Below are positions 19,098-28,879 of a stretch of DNA of 64,000 nucleotides, piece after piece; positions within the stretch are counted from its first letter, which is position 1, and each line of letters begins with the position of its first letter. The position numbers and the translations under genes are program-made. The notes under the pieces are model-generated. The model made no database searches. It worked only from the letters and a program-made list of their open reading frames with translations, and was not told where the DNA came from. The stretch comes from Desulfoluna spongiiphila (GTDB lineage Bacteria > Desulfobacterota > Desulfobacteria > Desulfobacterales > Desulfolunaceae), in NCBI RefSeq assembly GCF_900101345.1, contig NZ_FMUX01000016.1:1-64000 (forward strand), written 5' to 3'.

Positions 19098-19934
19098 TTA
19101 CCCCGGGGTCACCTCATCGGGAGACGAAATCCTGAAGGAGACCTCCACCCGATCCATGCCCGCCTCTTCCTGACGTGTACGGATGGAGAGATCGTCAGAG
19201 GCCATGCCGGCGTCCAGAAACTCCCGGGCCACATTGGCCGCACGTTCGGCGCTCAGGGCAAACCGGGCGTTGGCCCTGGCAGAGTCTGTGTACCCCGTCA
19301 CCACCACCACGGGACGGTAGGGTTTCAGCACAAGGGCCACGCGATGGAGGGTGTCGCGATATTCGCCGGAGACACGGCTTCCGTCGGCAGAAAAAATCAC
19401 GGGAAGTTCCAGGTGAACCACCAGCTCGGTGGTGGTCTTGTCCAAGGTGAGCCAGGTGCCCACCTCGCTTTTTTCAATGCGGGTGGCAAGATCGGCATGG
19501 AGGGTACGCCGTCTCTTTTTCACAGAAAACCGGGGATCAGAGATCAGCCCCTCTTCTTCAAGGACAACGGCCATGGTGCCTTTGAGCCAGACCGGTATGT
19601 CACCGCCACCGGCCTCGGCCACCACCTTGACCATATCGGAGAATTCACGCTTGTGGCTGAGGAGCACCTCTTCCAGATGAGCGACCTCACGCATAACCCG
19701 TCGGGTGTCCTTGCCTTCCACGGCAAGCACCACAAGGCGTTCCTTGGCGTCGAGGAGCCGTGCGGACACCTCTTCAACGGCTTTGGCCACCACGGCAATG
19801 GCCTCGGCATCCGGTTTCAGGCCGTCCGGTCCGTACTCGTTTACACCGTCGGCCCAGGCCGCAGTGCATGCGAAGCCCAACACGACGAGGGCGCACACGA
19901 CGCCTCGTATCTTTGAAATCAACATTCGTCCCAT
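19098..19934 (-). CDS. OmpA-like periplasmic/envelope protein
   Basis: A 278-residue protein with a Sec signal peptide (MLISKIRGVVCALVVLGFAC, cleavage near ...AAWA). The middle is Ala/Glu-rich and helical (about 45-140). The C-terminal 130 residues resemble an OmpA/MotB peptidoglycan-binding domain: LPVIFSADGSRVS, VVVTGYTDS, and LSAERAANVAREFL, with RVEVSFRI at the end. The OmpA signature is somewhat degenerate. The initiator could be the first ATG or the one four codons later. It is monocistronic. A role in anchoring the envelope to peptidoglycan is the family expectation. Confidence 0.65.
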   Translation of the reverse strand: MGRMLISKIRGVVCALVVLGFACTAAWADGVNEYGPDGLKPDAEAIAVVAKAVEEVSARLLDAKERLVVLAVEGKDTRRVMREVAHLEEVLLSHKREFSDMVKVVAEAGGGDIPVWLKGTMAVVLEEEGLISDPRFSVKKRRRTLHADLATRIEKSEVGTWLTLDKTTTELVVHLELPVIFSADGSRVSGEYRDTLHRVALVLKPYRPVVVVTGYTDSARANARFALSAERAANVAREFLDAGMASDDLSIRTRQEEAGMDRVEVSFRISSPDEVTPG

Positions 19935-20133
19935 AACCTTCCCTGGTCATTCAACGGTATACCCGGTGCCTGCGCACCACAGTCCGGCCCGGTGCATCCT
20001 TGCTCCGGGGTCTTTCAAAAAGCCATGCAACATGGCCCTGTGCACGGGCCGTCGCCACGGGACAACCGAGTGCATATCACATATATCGCCGGTTCCCGAT
20101 AAACCTGAAGCCAGGGAATAAAAAAACATCGGA

Positions 20134-20685
20134 CTAGGCAGGGGTTGGTGGGGCGGCTTTCCGTGCCACAAAGCCCTGGGTGTTGAGGCCGGTGGCGGAC
20201 GAGGTCCCCGCCTTCTGAGCCAGGAAGGCAGCCCCCAGGGTCTTGATGTGACCGGCCACGTTGTCAAAATAGTTGTAATGGGCCTGCTCTTCGTCGATGA
20301 CATCGTCAAAAAGCTTGGCGCTCAGGCTGTCCCCGCAGGCCAGGCACACCGCCAGAAAGGCGTTGTACTCGGCCAGGGCACCATCTTCCAGCTCCGTGTC
20401 GAAACCGAAGATCACATCCACCGCCTGCCCACGCTCCACGTTATCGGCAGGCTCGGTGGTGGGCTCCCCCCCAAGCTCCTTGACGCGCTCGGCAAACATT
20501 TCGGCGTGGCGCATCTCATCAATGGCGATGAGTTTCATCTGGGCCGCAAGTTCCCCGAAATCCATGTCGTCCAGGGCGTAGTGCTGGTTCATGTATTGCC
20601 CGATGGCGTGGAGTTCCATGGCCCTAGCCTTGTTCAACACCTCAATCACCTTGGCCTTCTTCTCTTCACGTGAAGTCTGTGTCAT
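20134..20685 (-). CDS. Bacterioferritin/ferritin-like di-iron protein
   Basis: A 183-residue four-helix protein. Likely di-iron ligands are in AMELHAIGQY (Glu), DEMRHAEMF (ExxH), a mid-helix Glu in AEYN, and IDEEQAHYNYF (ExxH). This fits bacterioferritin-like iron storage or oxygen/peroxide defence, useful for an anaerobe. I choose ATG 20685 (MTQTSREEKK) because AAAGGTG precedes it and homology-like sequence begins there; the upstream 35 residues look untranslated. A C-terminal tail of about 25 Ala/Gly/Thr-rich residues extends beyond the fold. It is a single-gene unit. Confidence 0.82.
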   Translation of the reverse strand: MTQTSREEKKAKVIEVLNKARAMELHAIGQYMNQHYALDDMDFGELAAQMKLIAIDEMRHAEMFAERVKELGGEPTTEPADNVERGQAVDVIFGFDTELEDGALAEYNAFLAVCLACGDSLSAKLFDDVIDEEQAHYNYFDNVAGHIKTLGAAFLAQKAGTSSATGLNTQGFVARKAAPPTPA

Positions 20686-21100
20686 GGGTCTGCACCTTTC
20701 TATTAGGAGGTTGTGTGTCTTAGCACGCACTCGCATCGGTACCGTCCGGTGGAGGGCCCTAAAAGCGATTTGCGTCGTCGTATGTGACAAGGCAACATCA
20801 AAAAAGAAGCATCACAAATGGGGATGCTCACGCATGTCTGCATGGTCTGTGGGTAAAACAACGTCAGAATGGGTGCCGGTGTGACATGAACCCATCGGCC
20901 CGGTGAGGGCGAAGGTGGCAGGAGGACGAAAAGTCCCTTTCCCCCGGTTCGTGTTTACAAGAATAAAAACCTTGCCTTTCCAAGTCAAGCCCCGCTGTGA
21001 TATTGGAAGGATCCCGACCCAACAGAATCCTCCTGTAAAAAGACGTAAAACTCGCTTTTTACGGGCTGCACCGGGCAGTTCACCGGAAGGAGTGCCGACC

Positions 21101-22414
21101 ATGGAATCCCTTGTATTAAACCATGCGAATCGTTATTTCGCCCATCTTCGCAAGCTGGCGGCCCTTCCGTCCGTTTTCACCCGGCCCGAAGACGTGGAAC
21201 ACGCCATGGCATACTGCAAAGCGACCCTTTCATCCGTTCTCCCCGGCCACACCATCTGTGAAGACAAAGGGAAAAACCTGCTGGCCCTGCCCGGCAACAT
21301 CAACCGCCAGGAGCCCATTGTCTACCTGAGCGCCCACGTAGACACCGTGGATGCCGACAAAACGGAGTGGGACGCTCCCTTTTCCCCTTTTGAGCCCTAT
21401 GAAGACGAGGATGAACTCGTGGGCCGCGGAGTCTCCGACTGCAAAGCAGGTGTGGCGTTCCAGCTCTTCCTGGCAGAGCTGGCCGGTGAGGGACACCTCT
21501 GCCTTGAAAACCTCATTTTCACCGTCACCTTTAAAGAGGAAGGTGCCGGAGACAAAAGCGCAGCCCATATCGGCCGGGCTTTAGGGAAAGCCCTGCCCGT
21601 CAGCGAAAAAGAGACCCTGCTTTTCGTTCTGGAAAACACGGTAACCTCAGGGCAATCGCCCTGCCTGGGCCTCTACACGGCGGAACGCAGCAATTTCGTC
21701 ATCGAGGTCACCGGGCCCCTTGCCGAACTCCGGCGTACCCTTGATCGCCTTCCAAGCTGGAACCCCGCCTGTATCTACCCGGACACGCCCCCGGAGTCCT
21801 GGCCTGAGGTTCTGACTCAAAAAGGGGGCCATGTGTGCTCCGTCCCGCGGGACAAAAACCGCCTGACCGACATCATCCTATCGGCCGGAGACACCGACCT
21901 GCTCAGCGCCGGGAGCCCGGACAGCTTCGGAGTAATCCCCACGGAGATAAAGCGGGGAAGCGCCCCGGTGCCCACAGCCCACACCCTGGTCCTGAGCAAC
22001 CGCACCTTTGAGAGTCTCGCATCGGTGCGCAGGCAGCTTTCGGGGATGACCTACCGGGAACTCAAAGCCTTTTCCATCTCACCGGGCATGGACATGCGAG
22101 ACCGATGGACAGGCTCCACCCTTCAAAGGACCCTGGAGGCCATGGGCCCCCAGCCCCTTGCCGTCACCCTTGATCACAACACCGGAATCTCGGACGCCTC
22201 CACCATCATCAACACCATGGACCCGGCCCTTGGGGACCGGTTTTTCCCTGTGGTCATGGGCCCCGGGACCCGATCCCAGAGGCAGGCGACGCCCCAGCGG
22301 CTCACCCACGGAAAAAACGAAACCTTCGACAAAAAAACCGGCATCCAGGCCACAGCCACCCTCTTCAATATACTAAACAGACTGGATGTCATACGAAGCA
22401 AACAGAAGCGATGA
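21101..22414 (+). CDS. M20/M28-family zinc peptidase or amidohydrolase-like protein
   Basis: A 437-residue cytosolic protein of the M20 metallopeptidase type. YLSAHVDTVDADKTEW gives the HxD metal motif, GRGVSDCKAGVA the bridging Asp, and FTVTFKEEGAGD the catalytic EE pair. A later segment has TLDHNTGISDASTI. Members remove amino acids or acyl groups from small peptides or amino-acid conjugates. The start at 21101 has GGAAGGAGTGCCGACC upstream; the longer frame that opens at 20903 is not protein-like. The exact substrate is unknown. It is unlinked in function to its neighbours. Confidence 0.8.
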   Translation: MESLVLNHANRYFAHLRKLAALPSVFTRPEDVEHAMAYCKATLSSVLPGHTICEDKGKNLLALPGNINRQEPIVYLSAHVDTVDADKTEWDAPFSPFEPYEDEDELVGRGVSDCKAGVAFQLFLAELAGEGHLCLENLIFTVTFKEEGAGDKSAAHIGRALGKALPVSEKETLLFVLENTVTSGQSPCLGLYTAERSNFVIEVTGPLAELRRTLDRLPSWNPACIYPDTPPESWPEVLTQKGGHVCSVPRDKNRLTDIILSAGDTDLLSAGSPDSFGVIPTEIKRGSAPVPTAHTLVLSNRTFESLASVRRQLSGMTYRELKAFSISPGMDMRDRWTGSTLQRTLEAMGPQPLAVTLDHNTGISDASTIINTMDPALGDRFFPVVMGPGTRSQRQATPQRLTHGKNETFDKKTGIQATATLFNILNRLDVIRSKQKR

Positions 22415-22545
22415 GACCGGTTTCGCCGTTTAAGGGGCTCTTTGCCATAAAAATGACGAAACCATTCTCCTGTGTGTGCCGATATGGTACATATACAGAT
22501 AATTAATCCAACGTATCATGGTATAAAACACAACCCGAGGCTTGT

Positions 22546-23130
22546 ATGGCTCCCTTTCGTTATGCTGCGTTTTTTTCCATTCTGTTGTTTCTCTTTTCCG
22601 TCCCCACCACCTCTGCAACAACAGTTATTCCTGTCAGCCTGACCCAACTGACACAAAAGGTCGACACCATCGTGGCTGGTGTTGTTCGGGAAACCCATGC
22701 GTATTGGGATGAGGGCCGTATCTACACGGATGTGACCCTTGAAACCATGGAGTTTCTCAAGCACCCCATCGCCCATCGCCCCGAGACCATCGTGGTGCGC
22801 ACCATGGGCGGCCAGATCGGGGACATGCGCATGGAGGTCCACGGCGTACCTGACCTCGCACTCGATGAAGAGGTGGTCCTCTTTCTCAGGCAGCATGGAG
22901 AGGATTACACCATCTACGGGCTCTACTACGGCCTCTGCCGCATCGAAACCAACCCGGATGACGCCTCCCAGAGCGTCACCGGCCCCGTCTTCCGGGCCAG
23001 GACCACGCAAAGCGCGGACACCAAGGCCCTCAGCCTCAACCCACTGCCCCCCAACGGCGAGGCCCTGGACTCTTTTTTCCAGCGTGTCCGGGACCTGCTC
23101 CCGCCCGCCGATGAAACACGACAACCATAG
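22546..23130 (+). CDS. Secreted protein of unknown function, paired with the protease
   Basis: A 194-residue protein with a Sec signal (MAPFRYAAFFSILLFLFSVP...TTSA). The mature part starts with LTQKVDTIVAGVVRET and has DVTLETMEFLKHP, GGQIGDMRMEVHG and DEEVVLFLRQ, a beta-rich pattern seen in small secreted proteins found next to bacterial matrixins. It ends 8 bases before the metalloprotease gene, so they are one transcription unit. It might be an inhibitor, chaperone or co-secreted partner of the protease; this is inference from linkage only. Confidence 0.7.
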   Translation: MAPFRYAAFFSILLFLFSVPTTSATTVIPVSLTQLTQKVDTIVAGVVRETHAYWDEGRIYTDVTLETMEFLKHPIAHRPETIVVRTMGGQIGDMRMEVHGVPDLALDEEVVLFLRQHGEDYTIYGLYYGLCRIETNPDDASQSVTGPVFRARTTQSADTKALSLNPLPPNGEALDSFFQRVRDLLPPADETRQP

Positions 23131-23138
23131 GCATATTC

Positions 23139-24869
23139 ATGAAATCAACCCTGTCGAAATGTATCGTCTCGGGCCTGCTCCTTCTCCTGTTGCCCGGTAC
23201 CCTCTTTGCCTGGTGCTGGATTCGGGACACGGGCAGCACCAATCAAGGGTGCGGGGCACTGCTCTACGTCGAAAACTGCTGTGACGGCAACCTGCGCCTG
23301 TGGTCCGGTGGCACCATGGCCTACCACATATCCAACACCACCCCGGGCAGCCTCACGGCCCCCCTGCAGGCAGGTGTCAACACATGGAACGCCATCGTAA
23401 TGAGCACCTTCAACTTTGCATACCAGGGCACCTCTCCCCTCACCTCCGTATCCAGGGACGGCACCAACCTCATCAGCATCGACCCTCAGTTTGCCACACG
23501 CAACGGCCGGATCGGTGAAGGGATCCTTGCCATCAGCACCACCTGGACCCTGGGAGCAGGCGGCTCGTACAGGGCTGTTGAATCGGACATTGCCTTTAAC
23601 GGAGAGGAGTACACCTGGGGAGACGGTACGGCCGGGACCATTGATACCGCCGCCGTGGTGGCCCATGAAAGCGGCCACAGCGCAGGGCTCAGCCATGCCG
23701 GTGCCCAATGCCAGAACGCCGGTTCCGAAGGATGCGGCGCCAATTTCCAAGAGGCCACCATGTATTGGAACTACTCGGCCGGTGCCGCCGGGTTACGGGA
23801 CAAGGGCAGCCTGGAATTAGACGATGCGGCGGCCATGATCCACGGCTACCCCAGAAGCACCTTCACGGTAAAGGTTGAAAACAGCATCGGCCAGCCCATT
23901 GTGGGGGTCACCGTGGACCTTCTGGATGCTGCCGCCCCCCGGGACGGCCTGAACAACCTCGAAGGGGGCCGGATCTATGGCGACGTCACCAACATTTCCG
24001 TTCTCATGGGGGATAAGGCCCCGAGCGGCAGCTACATCACCCAGACGCCCTTTACGACCACCGATTCCGCAGGCCTCACCAACGCCATTCACCCCACCCA
24101 CCGGTCCATACGCCTCCGCGCCTCCATCGCGGCCTTCAGCCATACCGTCTCCCACACCGTGGCGGACGGGACCTCGACCTATACCCTCACCATGCCCGAA
24201 GCCATCGGTGACCTGGTGGCCCCCTTGCTTACCGTCACCAGCCACACTTCGGGGCAGTTCGTCACAACCGACACCATCACCCTTGCCGGAACCGCGTCGG
24301 ACGCCGGTCGAGGCGACTCGGGTGTCCAGAAGGTGACCGTCAACGGCGTCCCCGCCGCGGGTGGCTCCGCACCGGCCGGTGCAACCGCGTCCTGGTCATC
24401 GGACATCAGCCTGTCGCCGGGGACCAACACCATCACGGTGACGGCAACCGACGACGCCCCAGCCCAGAACCCGAACACCCAGGTCCTTTCCATTACCTAT
24501 GACGTGGTCCCCCCCACGGTGACCCAGACCTACCCGCCGGCCAGCACCTCGGGAATCGCCGTTAACAGCACCGTCTCCGTTCGGTTCGATGAGCCCATGG
24601 ACCCGTCCAGCCTCACCACCGGGACCTTTACCAACGCCCGGGGCCTTCCGGGGACCGTCAGTTACGATGCGGCGAGCCGCACCGCCTCCTTTACCCCCGA
24701 TGTCCCCCTCTCCTACCAGACCTCCTACACCTTCACCCTGACCACGGGTGTCCGGGATGCCGCCGGCAATGCCCTTGCCTCACCGGTGACCTGGAGCTTT
24801 ACCACCCAGTCGACACCCTCGTCATCGGGGGGCGGTGGCGGCGGAGGATGTTTTATCCAGTCATTGTAG
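23139..24869 (+). CDS. Secreted matrixin-like metalloprotease with Ig-like domains
   Basis: A 576-residue exported protein. The signal peptide is about 1-24 (MKSTLSKCIVSGLLLLLLPG). The catalytic domain (about 45-235) has VVAHESGHSAGLSH, the HExGHxxGxxH zinc motif of metzincins near residue 170. Then come beta-rich Ig-like modules, the last a Big_5/SbsA-like domain (about 455-555; DEPMDPSSL, WSFTTQ). The C-terminus is SSSGGGGGGGCFIQSL, which matches the start of the glycine-cysteine tail (GGGGCFIATAAYG) common in deltaproteobacterial surface proteins but lacks the following transmembrane helix. It would degrade extracellular protein. Confidence 0.82.
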   Translation: MKSTLSKCIVSGLLLLLLPGTLFAWCWIRDTGSTNQGCGALLYVENCCDGNLRLWSGGTMAYHISNTTPGSLTAPLQAGVNTWNAIVMSTFNFAYQGTSPLTSVSRDGTNLISIDPQFATRNGRIGEGILAISTTWTLGAGGSYRAVESDIAFNGEEYTWGDGTAGTIDTAAVVAHESGHSAGLSHAGAQCQNAGSEGCGANFQEATMYWNYSAGAAGLRDKGSLELDDAAAMIHGYPRSTFTVKVENSIGQPIVGVTVDLLDAAAPRDGLNNLEGGRIYGDVTNISVLMGDKAPSGSYITQTPFTTTDSAGLTNAIHPTHRSIRLRASIAAFSHTVSHTVADGTSTYTLTMPEAIGDLVAPLLTVTSHTSGQFVTTDTITLAGTASDAGRGDSGVQKVTVNGVPAAGGSAPAGATASWSSDISLSPGTNTITVTATDDAPAQNPNTQVLSITYDVVPPTVTQTYPPASTSGIAVNSTVSVRFDEPMDPSSLTTGTFTNARGLPGTVSYDAASRTASFTPDVPLSYQTSYTFTLTTGVRDAAGNALASPVTWSFTTQSTPSSSGGGGGGGCFIQSL

Positions 24870-24899
24870 GGCCGACAAATCGGCCCCCGGAACCCAAAC

Positions 24900-24936
24900 A
24901 AAAAAACGGCCGATGTGTCTCCACATCGGCCGTTTC
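24900..24936. terminator. Strong hairpin between convergent genes
   Basis: ACGGCCGATGTG (24906-24917) and CACATCGGCCGT (24922-24933) pair perfectly over 12 bases with a 4-base loop. On the minus strand it is followed by a run of T, so it mainly ends the acetyl-CoA hydrolase transcript. A smaller GGGCCG/CGGCCC hairpin at 24869-24886 sits at the protease stop on the plus strand. Confidence 0.8.
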
Positions 24937-24974
24937 GCATCATGCGTGCATCAATCCCTGCCGGGGCATATGGA

Positions 24975-27161
24975 TCAGATCTGCCCGGACTCTTTCAAGG
25001 CAAAGGCCACCAGCTTCCGGGTGACCTTCTCCTTGAAGTCACCGGGATGGTCCAGCTGCATCCGCTTCAGGTAGGGCTGGGCTTCGGCGGGAACGGCCGT
25101 GAGCATCTGCTTGGCAAGGCCCATAACGGTCTTGATCTTCTGTTTGTCCATCTTGGACTTGAACTCACGCAGGGAGCGCCCGAGGACGAGCTCCTCTTTG
25201 GTGAATTCACACCCGAAGGGGAACACGTCGAAGTACTTCTTGCCCATGGCACGGAAAGGTTGCAGCCTTTTGGCGATGACCTCGGGGTAGTTGTTTCGAT
25301 ACTCTGCGGGGATTTCGTAGTCAGGGGGCAGTTTTTTGGCTTTTTTCGCCTTCTCCAGCAGCTCGTCCTGAAAACGGGAGTCGGCCACGTTGATCAGGGC
25401 CGCCACCACCTCATGGTCCACCTTGCCGCGCAGGTCTGCAATACCGTACTCGGTCACCACGATATCCTTAAGGTGCCTGGGAACGGTGGTGTACCCATAG
25501 TTGAAGACCACGTTGGACTTCGGTCCGTTTGCGGTCTCCTTGACTGCGCGGATCATCATGATCAGCCTGGCATCGTCGATGGCATGGGCCATGGAGACAA
25601 AGTTGTACTGTCCGCCAACCCCGCTGATAACGGTGCCGTTTTCAAGGGCATCGGATGCGATGTTCCCCACGACGGAGACAATCATCCCGGCGTTGACGAA
25701 CCGCGCCTTCCTTCTCTGGAGGGTCCGGAGCTTTTCGTCACCGTAGAGCTGGTTGAGAACGGCCACACCGGTCATCTCAAAGAGCTTGCGCTCGTCATCG
25801 CTCATGTTCCTCAAGGTATCGTAGAACTGGTTGGGCCCGATAAAAAAGCCCCCATGGGCAATAACCCCGTTGGTCAGGGACTCTCCGATGCAGTTGTCCA
25901 GGATCGCATCCAGGTTGGCCCCGTCCCGCAGATCGGTGGAATAACGGGTGTCGCCGTCCACAATGGCATAGTCATCCCAGGTGAGCCCCTCCTTGAACAC
26001 GCCGTAATGCTGGAGGCCCTCAAAATCACCTTTTTTCAGGATGGGCTGAAAGGACTCCTGGGAGAGAAGCGCCTTCACCGAGTCCCGGGTCAGGGTTTCC
26101 GTGAGCACCCCTTCGTTGACCAGTCGCTGGATTTCGATGTTGCCGTACACCTTCCGTTTGATGACGCCGCCCTTGTACAACTCGATAAAGGCATCCACGA
26201 GCATCTCCGTGGTGCCGTAGAGGCCCTCGTCAAAGGTGTCCCGTCCCCCGATGTGATCCACGAGGGTACCATATTTTTCATTGATGCCGAGGTCTTCCAG
26301 CACCTTCTTGTAATCCGCGTTGGCCGTGTTTCGCATGATCAGCGCCGAGGCAATGGCATCACCCAGGGACCCGATGCCGATCTGCAGGGAGCCGCCGTCC
26401 TGAACCAGGGAGCTGACATGGAGTCCGATCATGTGATCGGCTGTTGTTACAGGGGCCTTGGGAACAGAAAAAAGAGGGGTTTCGTATTCGGGGTTGTCCA
26501 GGATGATATCGTAATCATCCTCTCCAACCACGGCATCGCCGTACATAAAGGGCAGTGAGTTGTTGACGTGCCCCACATGGAGAAACTTTTTCCCGGCGGC
26601 CTTGGCTTCGGGGATAAATTTTTTGATATCAAGGGACAGGTCGGCGTTGCAGCTGTCGCTGTAGCACACCTTGCCGTCGATCTCTTTTTTGGCCACGGCA
26701 TGGCAGTAGAGAACGTTGCAGTCCTCGTTCATGATGTCCCGGCCCACGTGGGTATAGTTGGAGCTGTAATGGTTCTGCTGAGCCATGGGATCGTTCTTGA
26801 CAGAACCGGCCTTGTAGTAGAACTCCTTCATCTTCACGTTGGGAGGCAGGGCCCCCTTTCTCAGGTCCAGCATGTAATCGAAATCGGGGATGCCTTTCCA
26901 GACACGCTCCCTGAGGGGCTGCAGCATGCGCCTCTCAAGATCATTCGACCAGGTGGGCTTCTCAAGGGAAAGGGCCGTGATGATCGTCAACTCGATGGTC
27001 GGATCGCTTTTAGCGCGGCGGTAGATCTCATTGGCAATCTGATACGATTTACCCAGGGCAATGGGCATGCCGAAGGCTATCTTCTTATCAAACGCTTCGA
27101 TGATATGGTCCACAACCTTGGTGACATCTGTGTAGTACGTAGGTTTATTATGCTCACTCAC
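24975..27161 (-). CDS. Acetyl-CoA hydrolase/CoA-transferase family protein
   Basis: A 728-residue cytosolic enzyme related to acetyl-CoA hydrolases and succinate:CoA or propionate:CoA transferases. Family-like blocks are DGGSLQIGIGSLGDAI, NGVIAHGGFFIG, ISGVGGQYNFVSMAHAID, the TTVPRHLKDIVVTEYG stretch and ADLRGK. The catalytic Glu would be in VTEYG or GVGGQ surroundings, not assigned here. The GTG at 27161 (VSEHNKPTYYTD) is chosen because GGGAGGT lies 7 bases upstream. It is longer than the common 500-630 residues. With the methylmalonyl-CoA genes in the window, a propionate- or acetate-activating CoA-transferase role is attractive but unproven. Confidence 0.8.
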   Translation of the reverse strand: MSEHNKPTYYTDVTKVVDHIIEAFDKKIAFGMPIALGKSYQIANEIYRRAKSDPTIELTIITALSLEKPTWSNDLERRMLQPLRERVWKGIPDFDYMLDLRKGALPPNVKMKEFYYKAGSVKNDPMAQQNHYSSNYTHVGRDIMNEDCNVLYCHAVAKKEIDGKVCYSDSCNADLSLDIKKFIPEAKAAGKKFLHVGHVNNSLPFMYGDAVVGEDDYDIILDNPEYETPLFSVPKAPVTTADHMIGLHVSSLVQDGGSLQIGIGSLGDAIASALIMRNTANADYKKVLEDLGINEKYGTLVDHIGGRDTFDEGLYGTTEMLVDAFIELYKGGVIKRKVYGNIEIQRLVNEGVLTETLTRDSVKALLSQESFQPILKKGDFEGLQHYGVFKEGLTWDDYAIVDGDTRYSTDLRDGANLDAILDNCIGESLTNGVIAHGGFFIGPNQFYDTLRNMSDDERKLFEMTGVAVLNQLYGDEKLRTLQRRKARFVNAGMIVSVVGNIASDALENGTVISGVGGQYNFVSMAHAIDDARLIMMIRAVKETANGPKSNVVFNYGYTTVPRHLKDIVVTEYGIADLRGKVDHEVVAALINVADSRFQDELLEKAKKAKKLPPDYEIPAEYRNNYPEVIAKRLQPFRAMGKKYFDVFPFGCEFTKEELVLGRSLREFKSKMDKQKIKTVMGLAKQMLTAVPAEAQPYLKRMQLDHPGDFKEKVTRKLVAFALKESGQI

Positions 27162-27637
27162 AACTATACCTCCCTGCAGATCAACCTGAATTATATCCAA
27201 ACGGATGCGTCGAGCAAACGCACTCCCGCTCTCCCTCACATGCCGTTTGCAGCAAGGCACTGAACCGGTATTCATATTTCAGCCGTAAAGGGCCACCGTC
27301 GGCCAAAAAGGTCCACCACCTTCCCGCAATGTTCCATGGGCCACGCACCGTCCCGAATCGGGATTCCTGCCCCTGGCACCAAAACCGCAACACGTTCTCG
27401 CGGATCAAGGGTTGCTTCAGAAGCAACCGGTACACGGGCTTTTTTGCGAAGCCATGCATCAAAACAGACATAGCCTACAAACATAGTCACAGCGTGTCAA
27501 CACTGTTCGCTTTGACTATACAAATATACCAGCGCTTACAGGAGCTGAGAGCTCACACCTTAGTTCCCTTAAAGATCACCGCTCCCCATAAAGCCGTAAG
27601 CCATGATTTACATGACACAATTCACGGCACCAGCCGT
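27162..27637. other. Intergenic region upstream of the CoA-transferase
   Basis: About 475 bp between the GTG start at 27161 and the stop of the glycosyltransferase. Short frames on both strands are not protein-like. It should contain the promoter for the CoA-transferase, but none was singled out. Confidence 0.4.
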
Positions 27638-28879
27638 TCAGTGGCGATTCATCACCCGGCGATACACATCAACGGTTTCCTCGGCCGTCCGCTTCCAGAC
27701 GAACCGGCGATGCACCCTGTCCGCCCCTTTACGTGCAAACCCATCAGCCACATCCCGGTCGTCAAGGAGCTCGCTCAGCCCGTCCTTCAGGGCCTGCACA
27801 TCACCGGCGGGAACAATGCGGGCCGCATCTCCGGCGACCTCGGGCAACGCCCCCCCATCCGTGCAGACCACGGGCACGCCACAGGCCATGGCCTCTCCAA
27901 CGGGCAGGCCGAACCCTTCGTACAACGATGGAACCACCGCCACGGACGCCCGGGCATACTCGTGGACCAGGCGCCGGTCCGAAACCCTGCCGGTGAACTC
28001 CACCACATCGGAAAGGCCGAGGGAAGACACCAGGCGCTGCACAATACCGCCCTCCTTGGGCTTACCGATGACCGTGAGCCTCACCTCCCTTTCGTCCTTC
28101 ATGGCGGACACGGCGTGCATCAGGTAGTAGAGCCCCTTCAAAGGGCTGTCCGCGCTATTGGTCACGATGATCCGTAAGGGGTCTTTGGGAACCTCGGGCA
28201 GGGGAAAGAAACGAGACGTGTCGATGCCGATGGGGATAACGTGCAGCCTGTCCGAAGACACGCCGAAATCCGAGGCAATATCGTGTTTCGACACATTGGA
28301 GACCGTAATGACGGCGGGAAGCTTGCGGGCCACCCGTTTCTGCATGCCGATAAACGAGTACCAGCGCATGGCCCGCGCCCGCTTCCAGAGGTTACGGGTG
28401 CTCATCACGGCGATGTCCCGGTCCCGGGTCATGGGGTGGTGAATGGTTGCAACCGTGGGGATCTTCCGGCTCACAGAAAGAAGCCCCCAGGAGAGGGACT
28501 GGTTGTCGTGAATGATATCAAATCGGTGGCCCTCGGCCTCGAAAAACCGCCGGGCACGCACCCCGAAGGCAAAGGGCTCGGGATACCCCAGGGTGGAGTT
28601 GATCCACCATTCCGAAAAGTTGAGGGGGTCCTTCAATCGACTGTAGGCGGCCCCATTCTCCATGGTCTCGGGGCTGTAGAGATCCAGGCCCGGCAACACG
28701 GTAAGGCCGATGTCGTCGTCAAGGATGGGGGCAGGTTCCCCGGAAAGAACGTGGACCCGATGCCCCAGATCGGCCAGTGCCCTTGCCAGGTGGCGAATGT
28801 ACACCCCCTGTCCCCCGCAATAAGGGTTGCTCCGGTAACTCACCAGACAAATACGCAACGAAGGCTGTGACGTGCTCAT
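27638..28879 (-). CDS. GT4-family glycosyltransferase
   Basis: A 413-residue GT-B fold enzyme that transfers a sugar from a nucleotide-sugar. The N-terminal domain opens with RICLVSYRSNPYCGGQGVYI (acceptor-side Gly loop). The C-terminal donor domain has TNSADSPLKGLYYLMHAV, the E-x7-E region PSLYEGFGLPVGEAMACGVP, and TDGGALPEVAGDAARIVP. The sugar and acceptor are not predictable. Its ATG overlaps the stop of a 55-residue membrane protein gene, so the two are translationally coupled. Confidence 0.9.
   Translation of the reverse strand: MSTSQPSLRICLVSYRSNPYCGGQGVYIRHLARALADLGHRVHVLSGEPAPILDDDIGLTVLPGLDLYSPETMENGAAYSRLKDPLNFSEWWINSTLGYPEPFAFGVRARRFFEAEGHRFDIIHDNQSLSWGLLSVSRKIPTVATIHHPMTRDRDIAVMSTRNLWKRARAMRWYSFIGMQKRVARKLPAVITVSNVSKHDIASDFGVSSDRLHVIPIGIDTSRFFPLPEVPKDPLRIIVTNSADSPLKGLYYLMHAVSAMKDEREVRLTVIGKPKEGGIVQRLVSSLGLSDVVEFTGRVSDRRLVHEYARASVAVVPSLYEGFGLPVGEAMACGVPVVCTDGGALPEVAGDAARIVPAGDVQALKDGLSELLDDRDVADGFARKGADRVHRRFVWKRTAEETVDVYRRVMNRH

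Noticed and set aside
24915..26558. 547-codon frame opposite the CoA-transferase
   Set aside because: Mirror frame of a well-supported enzyme; it also runs through its terminator.
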